A stretch of DNA of 64,000 nucleotides. It comes from Rossellomorea aquimaris (GTDB lineage Bacteria > Bacillota > Bacilli > Bacillales > Bacillaceae_B). Shown here in pieces: positions 16,941 to 25,999 of the stretch. Location: the NCBI RefSeq assembly GCF_020172085.1, contig NZ_JAIVAT010000003.1:682001-746000 (forward strand), given 5' to 3'. The notes under the pieces were generated by a model. That model had not been told where the DNA came from. It ran no database searches and saw nothing but the letters and a program-made list of their open reading frames with translations. Position 1 is the stretch's first letter. Each line of letters starts with the position of its first letter. Position numbers and translations under genes: made by a program.

Positions 16941-17946
16941 GCAGGGAAAGTTCTTAAAGAGGCTCGGGGACCTTCTTCAAAAAGGATATACTTTTACAGA
17001 AGCCATTGATTTTCTTTTACTCCCAAAAGAAAAGAAAATCATTAAATTAAAAAAGAGATTGGTCGGATCATTGCACAAGGGTGAGTCGATTTCATCTGTG
17101 ATGAATAAATATTTGAACATTCCTGATCATGTCAGTGCACAAATTTTTTTCGCCGAGCATCATGGACAAATGGGCCACACCCTTTCAGAAGCTGGAAGTT
17201 ACCTTATCAAAAGAAGAAAGAATCAGCAGCAATTGCAAAAGGTCTTTCAATACCCGTTAATGCTGATATTCTTTTCCGTGATGATGATGGTGTTGCTTCG
17301 TAAGGTGTTATTTCCAAGATTTCAATCCCTTTATTCCTCAATGGGCTATGAACCCTCAGCAAAACTTACGTATCTTTTACACTTTATTGAAAACTTCCCG
17401 GTCATATTCACCGCAGGTTTACTGTTCCTCCTTTTCCTTACCATTCTCTATTACGTTTTTAAGAAGAAGATTTCCCCTGTAAGACTTTCTCTTGTATTAA
17501 GCAGGCTTCCGTTCACCTCCTCATACATGAAGCTTGGACACTCCTACTTTTTTTCAAGGGAATTAAGCTTCCTGCTTTCAAACGGGGTATCCATTACAGA
17601 ATCCCTTCTCATTATCGAAAGTCAATCATTCCGACCGACATTACAGTATATTTCGAACCATTGCGTCAAACGACTAAAAGCTGGGGTTCCTTTTCATGAG
17701 TGTTTTGCATCTCTGCCTTTTTTTCAGGATGAACTGAATTTCGTTGTCCATCACGGTCAAACGAATGGAAGATTGGCAGAAGAACTTAAAGTTTATAGTG
17801 ATATTTGCTTTCAGGAATTAGAGGAAAAAACAAACGCATGGCTTAAGTTTATCCAACCTGCTATCTTTACGTTTGTCGGTCTATTCATCATGGCAATATA
17901 TTTCTCGATTATGTTACCGCTCTTTCAAATGATGCAGGGAATTTAG
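16891..17946 (+). CDS. comGB: competence pseudopilus membrane platform protein ComGB
   Basis: ComGB is the GspF/PilC-type inner-membrane platform on which pseudopilin is polymerised. The 351-residue protein has two T2SSF domains and three strong membrane segments (about residues 120-140, 168-190 and 325-346). ATG 16891 follows GGGGGTGG and overlaps comGA. It is intact although its normal operon leader gene is broken. Transcription from the ComK-dependent comG promoter would have to cross the prophage, so expression in the lysogen is doubtful. Confidence 0.95.
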   Translation: MFQNMNIGNGFTKKNDEQGKFLKRLGDLLQKGYTFTEAIDFLLLPKEKKIIKLKKRLVGSLHKGESISSVMNKYLNIPDHVSAQIFFAEHHGQMGHTLSEAGSYLIKRRKNQQQLQKVFQYPLMLIFFSVMMMVLLRKVLFPRFQSLYSSMGYEPSAKLTYLLHFIENFPVIFTAGLLFLLFLTILYYVFKKKISPVRLSLVLSRLPFTSSYMKLGHSYFFSRELSFLLSNGVSITESLLIIESQSFRPTLQYISNHCVKRLKAGVPFHECFASLPFFQDELNFVVHHGQTNGRLAEELKVYSDICFQELEEKTNAWLKFIQPAIFTFVGLFIMAIYFSIMLPLFQMMQGI

Positions 17947-17974
17947 AAAAAATTCGAAAAACAGGAGGGGAAAT

Positions 17975-18283
17975 ATGCTCAATAATGAGAAAGGTTTTAC
18001 CCTAATCGAAATGATGATCGTTTTGCTGGTCATTTCCGTTTTGCTATTCATTACAATCCCTAATGTGACAAATCAAAGTAACTCCATCAATTCCAAGGGG
18101 TGTGAGGCATTCATTCATATGGTAGAGGGACAGATTGAAGCATATAAAATGGACGGAAATACGGACCCTGTGACCATTGATTCTCTTGTTGCCGACGGGT
18201 ATCTTAACGATGAATACAAAGCATGCCCTGATGGAAGTATCATTACCATTAATACGGAAGGGAAGGTGGTGACTTCTAATTAA
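17975..18283 (+). CDS. comGC: major competence pseudopilin ComGC
   Basis: ComGC is the main subunit of the competence pilus that pulls in DNA. The 102-residue protein has the class 3 prepilin signal KG-FTLIEMM with the conserved Glu at position +5, then a hydrophobic helix. Two Cys (about residues 43 and 88) fit the intramolecular disulphide of the family. The ribosome site is AGGAGGGG. It lies in the comG operon between comGB and comGD. Confidence 0.95.
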   Translation: MLNNEKGFTLIEMMIVLLVISVLLFITIPNVTNQSNSINSKGCEAFIHMVEGQIEAYKMDGNTDPVTIDSLVADGYLNDEYKACPDGSIITINTEGKVVTSN

Positions 18284-18725
18284 TGTATATAGAACTGAGG
18301 AAGCAGGATACACCCTCATTGAAATGCTCATCGTCTTATTCATTTTCACAATCCTTCTCTCGTGGGTGGGTTTTTCCGTTCTTCCTTTAAAAAGCCACAT
18401 TGAAAAGGACCTCTTCATTTCTCAACTCGAATCGGACCTCTACCAGATTCAAAGCTACAGTATCCATCATCAAACACCGATTTTCCTTACGTTTTATCCG
18501 TTTACCAACAAGTATGTTGCCAAAACGGGAGAGAGACAAACGATCGTATCAAGGGATCTTCCAGTGGGGATTCAAATGATCTCCAACAATAGCCTTGAAG
18601 AGATCACATTTTATCCTAATGGAAATACAAGCCGGTTTGGCAGGGTGAATTTTCAAATGGGAGATATCACCATGCATTTGATTTTCCAAATTGGGCAAGG
18701 GAGATTTTATGTACAAGAATACTAA
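18279..18725 (+). CDS. comGD: competence minor pseudopilin ComGD, apparent ATT start
   Basis: ComGD is a minor pseudopilin processed by ComC. The essential prepilin motif AGYTLIEMLIV sits at 18303-18335, but the first ATG in frame (18324) lies inside the motif. Upstream the frame is open only to TGA at 18270-18272 and offers no ATG, GTG or TTG. The best start is ATT 18279, preceded at 6 bases by AAGGTGGTGA, a near-perfect ribosome site. This gives 148 residues and a normal N-terminal leader. It overlaps the comGC stop by five bases. Confidence 0.85.
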   Translation: MNVYRTEEAGYTLIEMLIVLFIFTILLSWVGFSVLPLKSHIEKDLFISQLESDLYQIQSYSIHHQTPIFLTFYPFTNKYVAKTGERQTIVSRDLPVGIQMISNNSLEEITFYPNGNTSRFGRVNFQMGDITMHLIFQIGQGRFYVQEY

Positions 18726-19023
18726 AGGTTTCTCACTTCCTGAAACACTTGTCGCATTTAGTTGTGTCCTTATGATTTGCGGAATGTTCATTCCCTTTCT
18801 CATGCTTTATGCTTCCGGTCTTCAGAAGCTCCAGCGTGAAGTGGAGGCGTTGAAATACCTTCGGGAAGGTGTGGAGCAAGCAATCGTTACACAGGAATTT
18901 GTTGACCATACAAGAATCTATAAGGGGGTCAGGTATGAACTTGTTTGGAAAGGTAGCGAAGATGGTGAAGCATGTGTGCATTATGATACGGAAGAGGTAT
19001 GCATATCGTCGTCGGAAGGATGA
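18709..19023 (+). CDS. comGE: competence minor pseudopilin ComGE
   Basis: The 104-residue minor pseudopilin has the prepilin signal KGFSLPETLVAF, in which Pro replaces the usual Ile but Glu +5 is kept. ATG 18709 follows AAGGGAGA; an upstream TTG at 18691 is too close to that site. It overlaps comGD by 17 bases. Similarity beyond the signal is low, as is usual for ComGE, so the name rests mainly on gene order. Confidence 0.85.
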   Translation: MYKNTKGFSLPETLVAFSCVLMICGMFIPFLMLYASGLQKLQREVEALKYLREGVEQAIVTQEFVDHTRIYKGVRYELVWKGSEDGEACVHYDTEEVCISSSEG

Positions 19024-19453
19024 GTCGGGCTTCACATTGATCGACTCCTTGTTAAGCTTTAGTTTGTTTTGCATGATTTCCTTCAGTCTTCCACTTATCA
19101 TGAAAGGCTTTTCAGTGATTAAGAATGAGTTGATACCTCCCCGTTATTACGAATGGAATTTATTCAATGAAAGTGTAAGGAATGAGTTAAAAAAGGCAGA
19201 TCAAGTAGAAGTCCTGCCAGGGCAGATTTCTTTTGTAATTGACGGGGACACAATCCTATATGAACAATACGATCAGTCTATACGGAGGAGGGTGAACAAT
19301 AGAGGGCATGAAATCGTACTACAGGAAGTGGGTCAGTTTGCTTTTGCTTCAATTCAAGGAGGCGTGCATTTGGATTTGGAATTTGAAGGTGGTGAAAAAG
19401 TGGAAGGGGACTTCTTTTGTTTTTCTGCATTCAGTGGGTCTACCGCCCCTTAA
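18983..19453 (+). CDS. comGF: competence protein ComGF
   Basis: This minor pseudopilin of the comG operon has the prepilin signal ESGFTLIDSLLSFSL, with Asp in place of Glu +5. ATG 18983 gives a 15-residue leader, usual for the family; ATG 18935 with a good AAGGGGGTCAGG site is an alternative adding 16 residues. Most of comGF's start region overlaps comGE in another frame. The C-terminal half (QVEVLPGQISFVIDGDTI) is the family's beta domain. Confidence 0.85.
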   Translation: MIRKRYAYRRRKDESGFTLIDSLLSFSLFCMISFSLPLIMKGFSVIKNELIPPRYYEWNLFNESVRNELKKADQVEVLPGQISFVIDGDTILYEQYDQSIRRRVNNRGHEIVLQEVGQFAFASIQGGVHLDLEFEGGEKVEGDFFCFSAFSGSTAP

Positions 19454-19802
19454 CAATAAAGGGTTTATCTTACCGTATACGCTGTTTCTGATGATGATAG
19501 TCCTTTTTGTAGCATTCGCTTCGAAGGATTTGTATGTAAGTAAATATCGGTATCTCTCGAATATGAAGAACATTCATGAGAGACACGTAAGCATCTCCCA
19601 CGTTGTTTTAATGGAGATGGGGGATGAACCCGTTTCCACTGGAGTCATAAAAAATAATTTTGGTGAAGTCATGACCTCCAGCACCGTACTTACTGACGAA
19701 GACGTGAAAATAGAATTGACATTCAAAAGGGATGAGAAGGTTTTTCTTCCTGTGACGGTTGTGTATAATAGGGAAACAAAACAAATCATACGTTGGGAGT
19801 AG
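19434..19802 (+). CDS. comGG: competence protein ComGG
   Basis: ComGG is the last pseudopilin-like gene of the operon. From GTG 19434 the product is 122 residues, near the B. subtilis length. It has the short leader NNKGFILPYTLFLMM and a single N-terminal hydrophobic helix; the canonical Glu is absent, as is common in ComGG. No strong ribosome site precedes GTG 19434, so the start is uncertain. The gene overlaps comGF by 20 bases, suggesting coupling. aroK follows after three bases. Confidence 0.8.
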   Translation: MGLPPLNNKGFILPYTLFLMMIVLFVAFASKDLYVSKYRYLSNMKNIHERHVSISHVVLMEMGDEPVSTGVIKNNFGEVMTSSTVLTDEDVKIELTFKRDEKVFLPVTVVYNRETKQIIRWE

Positions 19803-19805
19803 AAT

Positions 19806-20315
19806 ATGAAACCAATTTTCTTTATAGGCTTTATGGGGGTAGGAAAGACGACGATTGGAAAACGTCTGGGGGAAGTATTGAATCTTCCGGTCATTGATAT
19901 GGATCAATACATTGAAGATAAAGAGGGAAAATCGATTAAGGACATCTTTCATCAGCATGGAGAAAGGTATTTTCGGGATTTGGAAACGAAAGTACTTCAG
20001 GAATTAGGAAAGGAAAAAGCCATAATCACTACCGGTGGGGGAGTGGTGGAAAGCAAGGAGAATCGGGAATTTTTACGAAGAAATGATTCCGTGTTTCATC
20101 TCACATGTCCTTTCGATGTGTTGTGGGGAAGATTGGAGGGTGATCAGGACCGTCCTCTTGTTCAAAAAAATTCAAAGGACAGTTTAATGGAACTGTTTGA
20201 CCGCCGGTTGCCCCTTTATGAAAATGGGTGCTCTGTAACCATTCAAACGGAGAATAAATCAGTGGATGAAGTGGTAAGTACGATTTTGCCATATCTTGAA
20301 CGTTACGTAGTATAA
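19806..20315 (+). CDS. aroK: shikimate kinase
   Basis: This enzyme phosphorylates shikimate at C3 using ATP, step five of the chorismate pathway. The 169-residue protein shows Walker A GFMGVGKTT (about residues 8-16), shikimate-binding residues in DMDQYIE and RYFRDLE, the TTGGG motif, and the lid RPL. The length is typical. It follows comGG by three bases. It may depend on a local promoter, because the comG promoter lies beyond the prophage; none was clearly identified. Confidence 0.95.
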   Translation: MKPIFFIGFMGVGKTTIGKRLGEVLNLPVIDMDQYIEDKEGKSIKDIFHQHGERYFRDLETKVLQELGKEKAIITTGGGVVESKENREFLRRNDSVFHLTCPFDVLWGRLEGDQDRPLVQKNSKDSLMELFDRRLPLYENGCSVTIQTENKSVDEVVSTILPYLERYVV

Positions 20316-20363
20316 TTCCGGTGATTATTGGGAATACTGATAAAAGCGGAGGGTGGTGCTTTT

Positions 20364-20543
20364 ATGTCAGTAAATGATTATGTTAAGTTCATAACACAAA
20401 CATTTGTCCAACATTATGAAAAATCACCTCATGAACGTAAAACATTAAAAAAGCAGAGAAAGAATGAGCGGGAACCTTTCCTATTCAGATGGTTTGGTAT
20501 CATTCCTTATGCTTTCATGATTCTCTTTAAAAAGCATAAATAG
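20364..20543 (+). CDS. yqzE: YqzE family protein
   Basis: This 59-residue basic protein has a hydrophobic C-terminal segment (FRWFGIIPYAFMILF), matching the YqzE family found directly after comG in Bacillus. The function is unknown; a competence link has been suggested only by location. ATG 20364 follows GGAGGGTGGTG; a longer frame from 20328 would put the ribosome site inside the gene. Confidence 0.85.
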   Translation: MSVNDYVKFITQTFVQHYEKSPHERKTLKKQRKNEREPFLFRWFGIIPYAFMILFKKHK

Positions 20544-20548
20544 TGTAT

Positions 20549-20580
20549 AAAGGCTACCTGAAAAGGTAGTCTTTTTTTTA
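20549..20580 (+). terminator. terminator of comG-aroK-yqzE
   Basis: CTACCT and AGGTAG pair around GAAA, followed by eight T. Confidence 0.85.
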
Positions 20581-20623
20581 TGCCTCTAAGTCAGAGGGAG
20601 CACAATGGCCTCCCTCTGATTCC

Positions 20624-21415
20624 TCACTTAGACTGCTGCAGATAAAAAATTCCGCCGTTTATGACCTCGATGGTGATTTTCGGTTCATACTGTTCCTTCA
20701 GCGCCTGCTGTTCAAGGAAGTAAGATTCAGGCTTTTCTTCCTGATCGCCATAAAAATGATTTAGAAGTTGAAGGTCTTCTTCCCAGGTTTTCCTGGCTTG
20801 TTCCGCCCACTCGACAGGCTCCCTTTTGATTTCTTCATAAAGAAATGCCTGAATCCGGTTTACCCCGCTTTTAGGTTTGATGATTGGTGTTAAAGTAAAA
20901 GAAAAGTCAGGAATTTTAGGTGTCAGGTTCTTGGACAATAGTGTGGAGTGAAAGTTTTCTTCAATCACTCCATTGATCAGGTTTAACCCAACACTTTGGA
21001 TGCTGTCTTTCTTCCTGTTGGATTGATACGAGACTTTAACATTCAGCCCGAGCCAAGGGTGCAGGGGTGTCTGCTGTCCGCTTGGTGTGTATCGGTTTTC
21101 ATACAACCTTATATAGCCCGCTAAATTCCTTGTCGAGTGGAAGATTTGGTGTAATCTTGGAGAACCGAAGTGAATCGGTTCTCCTTTCATCTCTTCAGGA
21201 GTATGATCCGGATTGGTGATGAGAGATAACGTCATCGGGTTCGGCGTTCCCCCGGTTTTCTCAAGATAATGCCAGTAGAACGGTCGATTCATCAGTTCTT
21301 TATCCAATTCAATGGTAAGTTGAACGGTCATATATCCATTCCCGTTTGCAACCATATCACAACCGTTTGCGACGAAGTATCTCTCAAGAAATCGATGAAT
21401 TTCGTGCTGCTGCAT
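20624..21415 (-). CDS. yqhG: YqhG family protein
   Basis: This 263-residue soluble protein is conserved in Bacillaceae next to the YqhH helicase. It has no known catalytic motif and the function is not established. It opens with MQQHEIHRFLERYF and a helix-rich N-terminus, and ends in short beta strands. Its start lies inside the 3' end of yqhH (32-base overlap), so the two are translated as a unit and may act together. Confidence 0.9.
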   Translation of the reverse strand: MQQHEIHRFLERYFVANGCDMVANGNGYMTVQLTIELDKELMNRPFYWHYLEKTGGTPNPMTLSLITNPDHTPEEMKGEPIHFGSPRLHQIFHSTRNLAGYIRLYENRYTPSGQQTPLHPWLGLNVKVSYQSNRKKDSIQSVGLNLINGVIEENFHSTLLSKNLTPKIPDFSFTLTPIIKPKSGVNRIQAFLYEEIKREPVEWAEQARKTWEEDLQLLNHFYGDQEEKPESYFLEQQALKEQYEPKITIEVINGGIFYLQQSK

Positions 21416-23084
21416 TTGATTTTTCCTCCTTTAGCTGTTCCGCGAATTGAATCATACTCGTCAAATTCTCCATTTTAATCTTCATTTCACCCTCTGTACG
21501 GGATGAAGAAAGGATATCTGTCACGTGATCTTCAAAATCCTTGAAATCGAGGCGGGTCAGGATTTCATCCAATTGACCGATCACCCGTTCAAAGAGATTG
21601 ATTTTCTCATACAAGAGTTTAAGGATGTGTTCTTCCACAGTATTTTTAGTTGCAAAGTTGTAGATATGGACATCTTCGGTCTGCCCGAGACGGTGGACAC
21701 GTCCGATTCGCTGTTCCAATCTCATTGGGTTCCAAGGAAGGTCAAAATTAATCACATGATGGCAGAATTGAAGGTTGATTCCTTCTCCGCCGGCTTCAGT
21801 GGCAATCAGTACTTGTGCATGCTTCTGGAATAATTCCCGCATCCAGTCTTTTTTGCCTCTTTTGAAGCCGCCTCTGAATGGAACAGAGCTGATCCCATGC
21901 TGCTTCAAAAACCATTGTAGATAAAGCTGTGTTGCCCGGTATTCAGTGAAGATAATCACCTTATCATTAATGGATTGGACTATTTCCAGGGCTTTCTGGG
22001 CTTTGGAGTTCATCGTCACATTTTCCACTTTCTTCATCAGAGTACCGATCATCTGTTCAAATGAAGCACTTGGAGCTTCCTTCTTTTCAAGCATGTTTTT
22101 TAATGTATAAAACACAGCTTCGCGGGAACTGCACGCTTCCCTCTGTAAGGTCAAAAGCGAGAATGAGCTTGAATTTGCCCAATCATCATATCTGCCTCTT
22201 AGCAGATCAATGCTGTTATACAACTCTCTCTCTGCTTCGTTAAAATCAATCAATACGGTCTTCACATGTCGTTTCGTCCATTCAATTCCTGTATCACCAC
22301 GCCTGTTACGGATCATCACCTTGTTAATGAGACTTTTTAAATGTTCATCTTCCTGGAGCGTACGATCGCCTTTTTTATATCTGTCTGTAAATCCGGATTC
22401 ATTCCCAAGGTGCCCCGGTTTCAAAAGGGAAACAAGGTGGAAGATTTCTTCTACACGATTTTGGATGGGTGTTGCTGTCAGTAACAAGCAGAATTTCTTC
22501 TTGAGATTTTGGACAAATTCATAGTTTTTTGTTTTATGATTTTTCAGTTTGTGAGCTTCGTCGATGATCACCAAGTCATAATCCTGTTCATACACTTTTT
22601 CCCTGTGAGGGCTCCTTTTAGCTGTGTCCATGGACGAAACGACAATGTCACATTGATCCCATACGTAACTCTTACGCTGAGGCACCGCAGGAATGAAGAA
22701 CTTACTGTTTAATTCATATGCCCATTGAGAAACAAGTGAAGCGGGGACAAGAATCAATACCTTTTTGACTAATCCCCTAATCATGTACTCTTTCAATATC
22801 AGCCCAGCTTCGATTGTTTTACCAAGGCCAACCTCGTCTGCAAGAATCGCTTTTCCGTTCATTGTTTCCACGACCTGCTTCGCTGCTTCCAGCTGATGGG
22901 GGAGTGGAGTGACATTTGCCAAATGTTTTGGAGCCTGAAGGCCTTCAAAGTTCGGAATTGCAAGATGGTGCTCAAATTCAATGGCGAGTTTATAGAGCTC
23001 CCAGTTTCCCCAGGGTCCATCGTTTTCGATTAAACTTTCAAGACCTTCTCCCCACTCTTCATCAAATATAACCTCAACATTCAT
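21384..23084 (-). CDS. yqhH: SNF2-family DNA/RNA helicase YqhH
   Basis: This superfamily 2 Swi2/Snf2 ATPase (566 residues) remodels nucleic acid-protein complexes; the substrate is not known. Motif I is ADEVGLGKT (82-90), motif II DEAH (about 174-177), motif III LTATP, and the C-terminal helicase domain carries EAGGEGINLQ and the motif VI signature RIGRVHRLGQ. ATG 23084 faces the gcv riboswitch, giving divergent transcription. yqhG is downstream in the same operon. Confidence 0.92.
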   Translation of the reverse strand: MNVEVIFDEEWGEGLESLIENDGPWGNWELYKLAIEFEHHLAIPNFEGLQAPKHLANVTPLPHQLEAAKQVVETMNGKAILADEVGLGKTIEAGLILKEYMIRGLVKKVLILVPASLVSQWAYELNSKFFIPAVPQRKSYVWDQCDIVVSSMDTAKRSPHREKVYEQDYDLVIIDEAHKLKNHKTKNYEFVQNLKKKFCLLLTATPIQNRVEEIFHLVSLLKPGHLGNESGFTDRYKKGDRTLQEDEHLKSLINKVMIRNRRGDTGIEWTKRHVKTVLIDFNEAERELYNSIDLLRGRYDDWANSSSFSLLTLQREACSSREAVFYTLKNMLEKKEAPSASFEQMIGTLMKKVENVTMNSKAQKALEIVQSINDKVIIFTEYRATQLYLQWFLKQHGISSVPFRGGFKRGKKDWMRELFQKHAQVLIATEAGGEGINLQFCHHVINFDLPWNPMRLEQRIGRVHRLGQTEDVHIYNFATKNTVEEHILKLLYEKINLFERVIGQLDEILTRLDFKDFEDHVTDILSSSRTEGEMKIKMENLTSMIQFAEQLKEEKSNAAARNSSIS

Positions 23085-23192
23085 CTGAAAAACATCTCCT
23101 TATTTCTAATAAAAATGATTGCTCAAAACTCGTATTTAATGGTAGGATGAAAATAGATTTTCAATAGTTAGAAAAACTCGAAAATCCGAACA

Positions 23193-23222
23193 TTCACATT
23201 TACAACATTTCTTCTGTATATT
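23193..23222 (+). promoter_or_regulatory. candidate sigma-A promoter of gcv operon
   Basis: TTCACA (23193-23198) and TATATT (23217-23222) are 18 bases apart. Transcription would start about 40 bases before the riboswitch. Confidence 0.4.
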
Positions 23223-23265
23223 TCTAGTATGACCAATTGTTTCAAGGAATATTGGCGAATGATAA

Positions 23266-23471
23266 CAAGGGGAGAGACTGTGCAGACAGCGCCGAAGGAG
23301 CAAACACTTCTATGTGTGAATCTCTCAGGCAAAAAGACTCTTGTTGGACGCAACTCTGGAGAGTGTTTCCGTGCAGGAAACCACCAAAGGGGAAAGCCGT
23401 TCTTCGGTAAACTTTCAGGTGCAAGGACAGAGAAAACTTCTTTATGAAAAGGGGTTTTTCTGTCCTTTTTT
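23266..23471 (+). ncRNA. tandem glycine riboswitch with terminator
   Basis: Two glycine aptamers lie in series. The first has the conserved GCCGAAGGAGCAAAC and CTCTCAGGCAAAA segments and ends near GACGCAACTCTGGAGAG. The second has AAACCACCAAAGGGG and ACTTTCAGGTGCAAGGACAGA. The expression platform is a terminator: AGGACAGAGAAAAC (about 23425-23438) pairs with GTTTTTCTGTCCT before a T run (to 23471). The first arm of the terminator is also the 3' part of the second aptamer, so glycine binding should prevent termination and turn on gcvT-gcvPA-gcvPB. Confidence 0.95.
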
Positions 23472-23529
23472 CATGGGATAAAACTTGGTTAAGAAAGAAT
23501 GCATGTAAGGAATAAAAGGGGGAAAAGTC

Positions 23530-24636
23530 ATGTCAGAGTTAAAACAAACACCTTTATACGAAGTGTACAAAGAGTATGGAGGAAAGACCATCGACTTCGG
23601 TGGCTGGGCTTTACCAGTGCAATTCTCAAGCATTAAAGAAGAACATGAAGCGGTAAGAACCCGGGCAGGACTATTTGATGTTTCTCATATGGGAGAAATT
23701 GAAGTGAAGGGTGAAGGGGCTCTTGACTACTTACAAAAAATGATGACCAATGATGTCTCCAAAGTAAAAGATGGAGGCGCACAGTATACGGCCATGTGCT
23801 ACGAAAACGGTGGGACGGTCGATGACTTACTAGTGTATAAATTGAAAGACAATGATTATTTGCTCGTTGTGAACGCAGCAAATATAGATAAAGATTTTCA
23901 GTGGTTGAAAGAACATGAAACAAATGGCGTTGAAATCAACAATATCTCTGAACATATGGCACAATTGGCACTTCAAGGGCCAATTGCGGAAGAAGTTCTG
24001 CAAAAAATCACCAATGAACATACATTGAGCGATATCGGATTTTTTAAATTCCAGACTGAAGTGAATATAGATGGTAGGTCTGCACTTGTTTCCCGTACCG
24101 GTTATACAGGTGAAGATGGGTTTGAAATCTATTGTGCCGCAGCTGATGCATCGGCAATCTGGAAGGCAATCCTTGCTTCAGGTAAGGAGCATGGAGTCCT
24201 TCCGTGCGGGCTTGGTGCACGAGATACCTTACGTTTCGAAGCGAATCTTGCACTTTACGGGCAAGAATTATCTCAATCCATCACGCCAATTGAAGCCGGA
24301 ATCGGATTTGCTGTAAAAGTGAACAAAGAGGTTGGGTTCATTGGTCAGGAAGTACTGAAACAGCAAAAAGAAGAAGGTGCCACGCGAAAAATCGTGGGAA
24401 TTGAAATGATCGATCGCGGTATTCCGCGTCATGGCTATAAAGTATTTTCCGGCGAAGAACAAATTGGGGAAGTCACAACCGGGACCCAATCTCCAACCTT
24501 AAAGAAAAATGTGGGATTAGCTCTCTTAAATAAAGAGTTTACTGACATTGGTACGGAAGTGTTGGTTGAAATCAGAGGCAAAAAGTTAAAAGCGACAGTT
24601 GTAGCGACACCTTTTTATAAAAGACCAAAGAAATAG
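23530..24636 (+). CDS. gcvT: glycine cleavage system T protein (aminomethyltransferase)
   Basis: GcvT transfers the methylene group from H-protein-bound aminomethyl to tetrahydrofolate, releasing ammonia. The 368-residue protein has the GcvT folate-binding domain ([39 protein letters not shown]) and the C-terminal barrel domain ([27 protein letters not shown]). It is first in the glycine-induced operon, followed by gcvPA after 16 bases. The H protein gene is not in the window. Confidence 0.97.
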   Translation: MSELKQTPLYEVYKEYGGKTIDFGGWALPVQFSSIKEEHEAVRTRAGLFDVSHMGEIEVKGEGALDYLQKMMTNDVSKVKDGGAQYTAMCYENGGTVDDLLVYKLKDNDYLLVVNAANIDKDFQWLKEHETNGVEINNISEHMAQLALQGPIAEEVLQKITNEHTLSDIGFFKFQTEVNIDGRSALVSRTGYTGEDGFEIYCAAADASAIWKAILASGKEHGVLPCGLGARDTLRFEANLALYGQELSQSITPIEAGIGFAVKVNKEVGFIGQEVLKQQKEEGATRKIVGIEMIDRGIPRHGYKVFSGEEQIGEVTTGTQSPTLKKNVGLALLNKEFTDIGTEVLVEIRGKKLKATVVATPFYKRPKK

Positions 24637-24652
24637 GGGAGGAATGACGGTC

Positions 24653-25999
24653 ATGAAGCATCGTTATTTACCGATGACAGAGCAAGATCAAAGGGAAATG
24701 TTAGACAGCATAGGAGTAGACAGCGTTCACGATCTATTTGAGGATATTCCTGAACAGGTCCGTTTCAAAGGGGATTACAAAATCAAAAAAGCGAAGTCGG
24801 AAACGGAATTGGTAAAAGAACTCACCAAAATGGCCGCGAAGAATGCGGATTTGAAAAGTCATGCATCCTTCCTGGGGGCAGGGGTATACGATCATTACAT
24901 GCCGATCATTGTGGATCATGTATTATCTCGTTCAGAGTTCTATACAGCATACACACCTTACCAGCCGGAAATCTCCCAAGGAGAGCTGCAAGCGATCTTT
25001 GAATTCCAAACGATGATTTGTGAACTAACAGGTATGGATGTAGCCAATTCATCCATGTACGATGGGGGAACGGCCCTGGCAGAGGCAGCTATGTTGAGTG
25101 CGGGTCAAACCCGCCGTAAGAAAGTTCTCGTTTCGAGTACAGTTCACCCTGAATCTCGTGATGTTTTAAGATCCTATGCAAAAGGTCAATATATCGAAGT
25201 AGTTGAAATCCCGCACAATAATGGTGTAACTGACGTGGAAGAATTGAAGAAATTAATGAGTGATGAGATTGCAGCGGTCATCGTTCAATATCCAAACTTC
25301 TTCGGCAGGGTAGAAGAGCTGAAAGCGATCGAAGAAATCACTCATTCCGAAAAAGCCATGTTTGTGGTTTCGTCCAATCCGCTTGCTCTTGGTGTACTTA
25401 CACCTCCTGGGCAACTCGGAGCCGACATCGTCATAGGGGATGCTCAGCCATTCGGTATCCCAAGTGCATTTGGTGGACCTCACTGTGGTTACTTTGCCGT
25501 GAACAAAAAACTTATGCGCAAAGTACCGGGGCGTCTTGTCGGTCAAACGATGGATGAAGACGGAATAAGAGGATTCGTGCTGACTCTACAAGCGCGTGAA
25601 CAGCATATCCGTCGCGATAAAGCCACATCGAATATCTGTTCCAATCAGGCATTGAATGCGTTGGCAGCATCAGTAGCCATGACCGCTTTAGGAAAACAGG
25701 GTGTCAAAGAAATGGCTATGCAAAATATCCAAAAAGCGCATTACGCCAAAGAAGCCTTTAAAAGTAAAGGATTTACCATTGCATTTGAAGGACCATCTTT
25801 TAATGAATTTGTCGTGAAAGTGAATAGACCGGTGAAAGAGATCAATCAAAAGCTTCTTTCCAAAGAAATAATCGGTGGATATGATTTAGGGTTGATGGAC
25901 GACAGCTTATCGCATCATATGCTGATTGCTGTTACAGAACTTCGCAGCAAAGAAGAAATTGACGCATTTGTAGCAGAATTGGGGGATTGTCATGAATAA
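24653..25999 (+). CDS. gcvPA: glycine dehydrogenase (decarboxylating) subunit 1
   Basis: This is the N-terminal half of the split P protein, which decarboxylates glycine on PLP and loads aminomethyl onto lipoyl-GcvH. The start ATG 24653 ([12 protein letters not shown]) is conserved in the family and has GGGGAGG 11 bases upstream; ATG 24644 is too close. The product is 448 residues. It shows [24 protein letters not shown] and [14 protein letters not shown], all typical. It overlaps gcvPB by 8 bases. Confidence 0.97.
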   Translation: MKHRYLPMTEQDQREMLDSIGVDSVHDLFEDIPEQVRFKGDYKIKKAKSETELVKELTKMAAKNADLKSHASFLGAGVYDHYMPIIVDHVLSRSEFYTAYTPYQPEISQGELQAIFEFQTMICELTGMDVANSSMYDGGTALAEAAMLSAGQTRRKKVLVSSTVHPESRDVLRSYAKGQYIEVVEIPHNNGVTDVEELKKLMSDEIAAVIVQYPNFFGRVEELKAIEEITHSEKAMFVVSSNPLALGVLTPPGQLGADIVIGDAQPFGIPSAFGGPHCGYFAVNKKLMRKVPGRLVGQTMDEDGIRGFVLTLQAREQHIRRDKATSNICSNQALNALAASVAMTALGKQGVKEMAMQNIQKAHYAKEAFKSKGFTIAFEGPSFNEFVVKVNRPVKEINQKLLSKEIIGGYDLGLMDDSLSHHMLIAVTELRSKEEIDAFVAELGDCHE

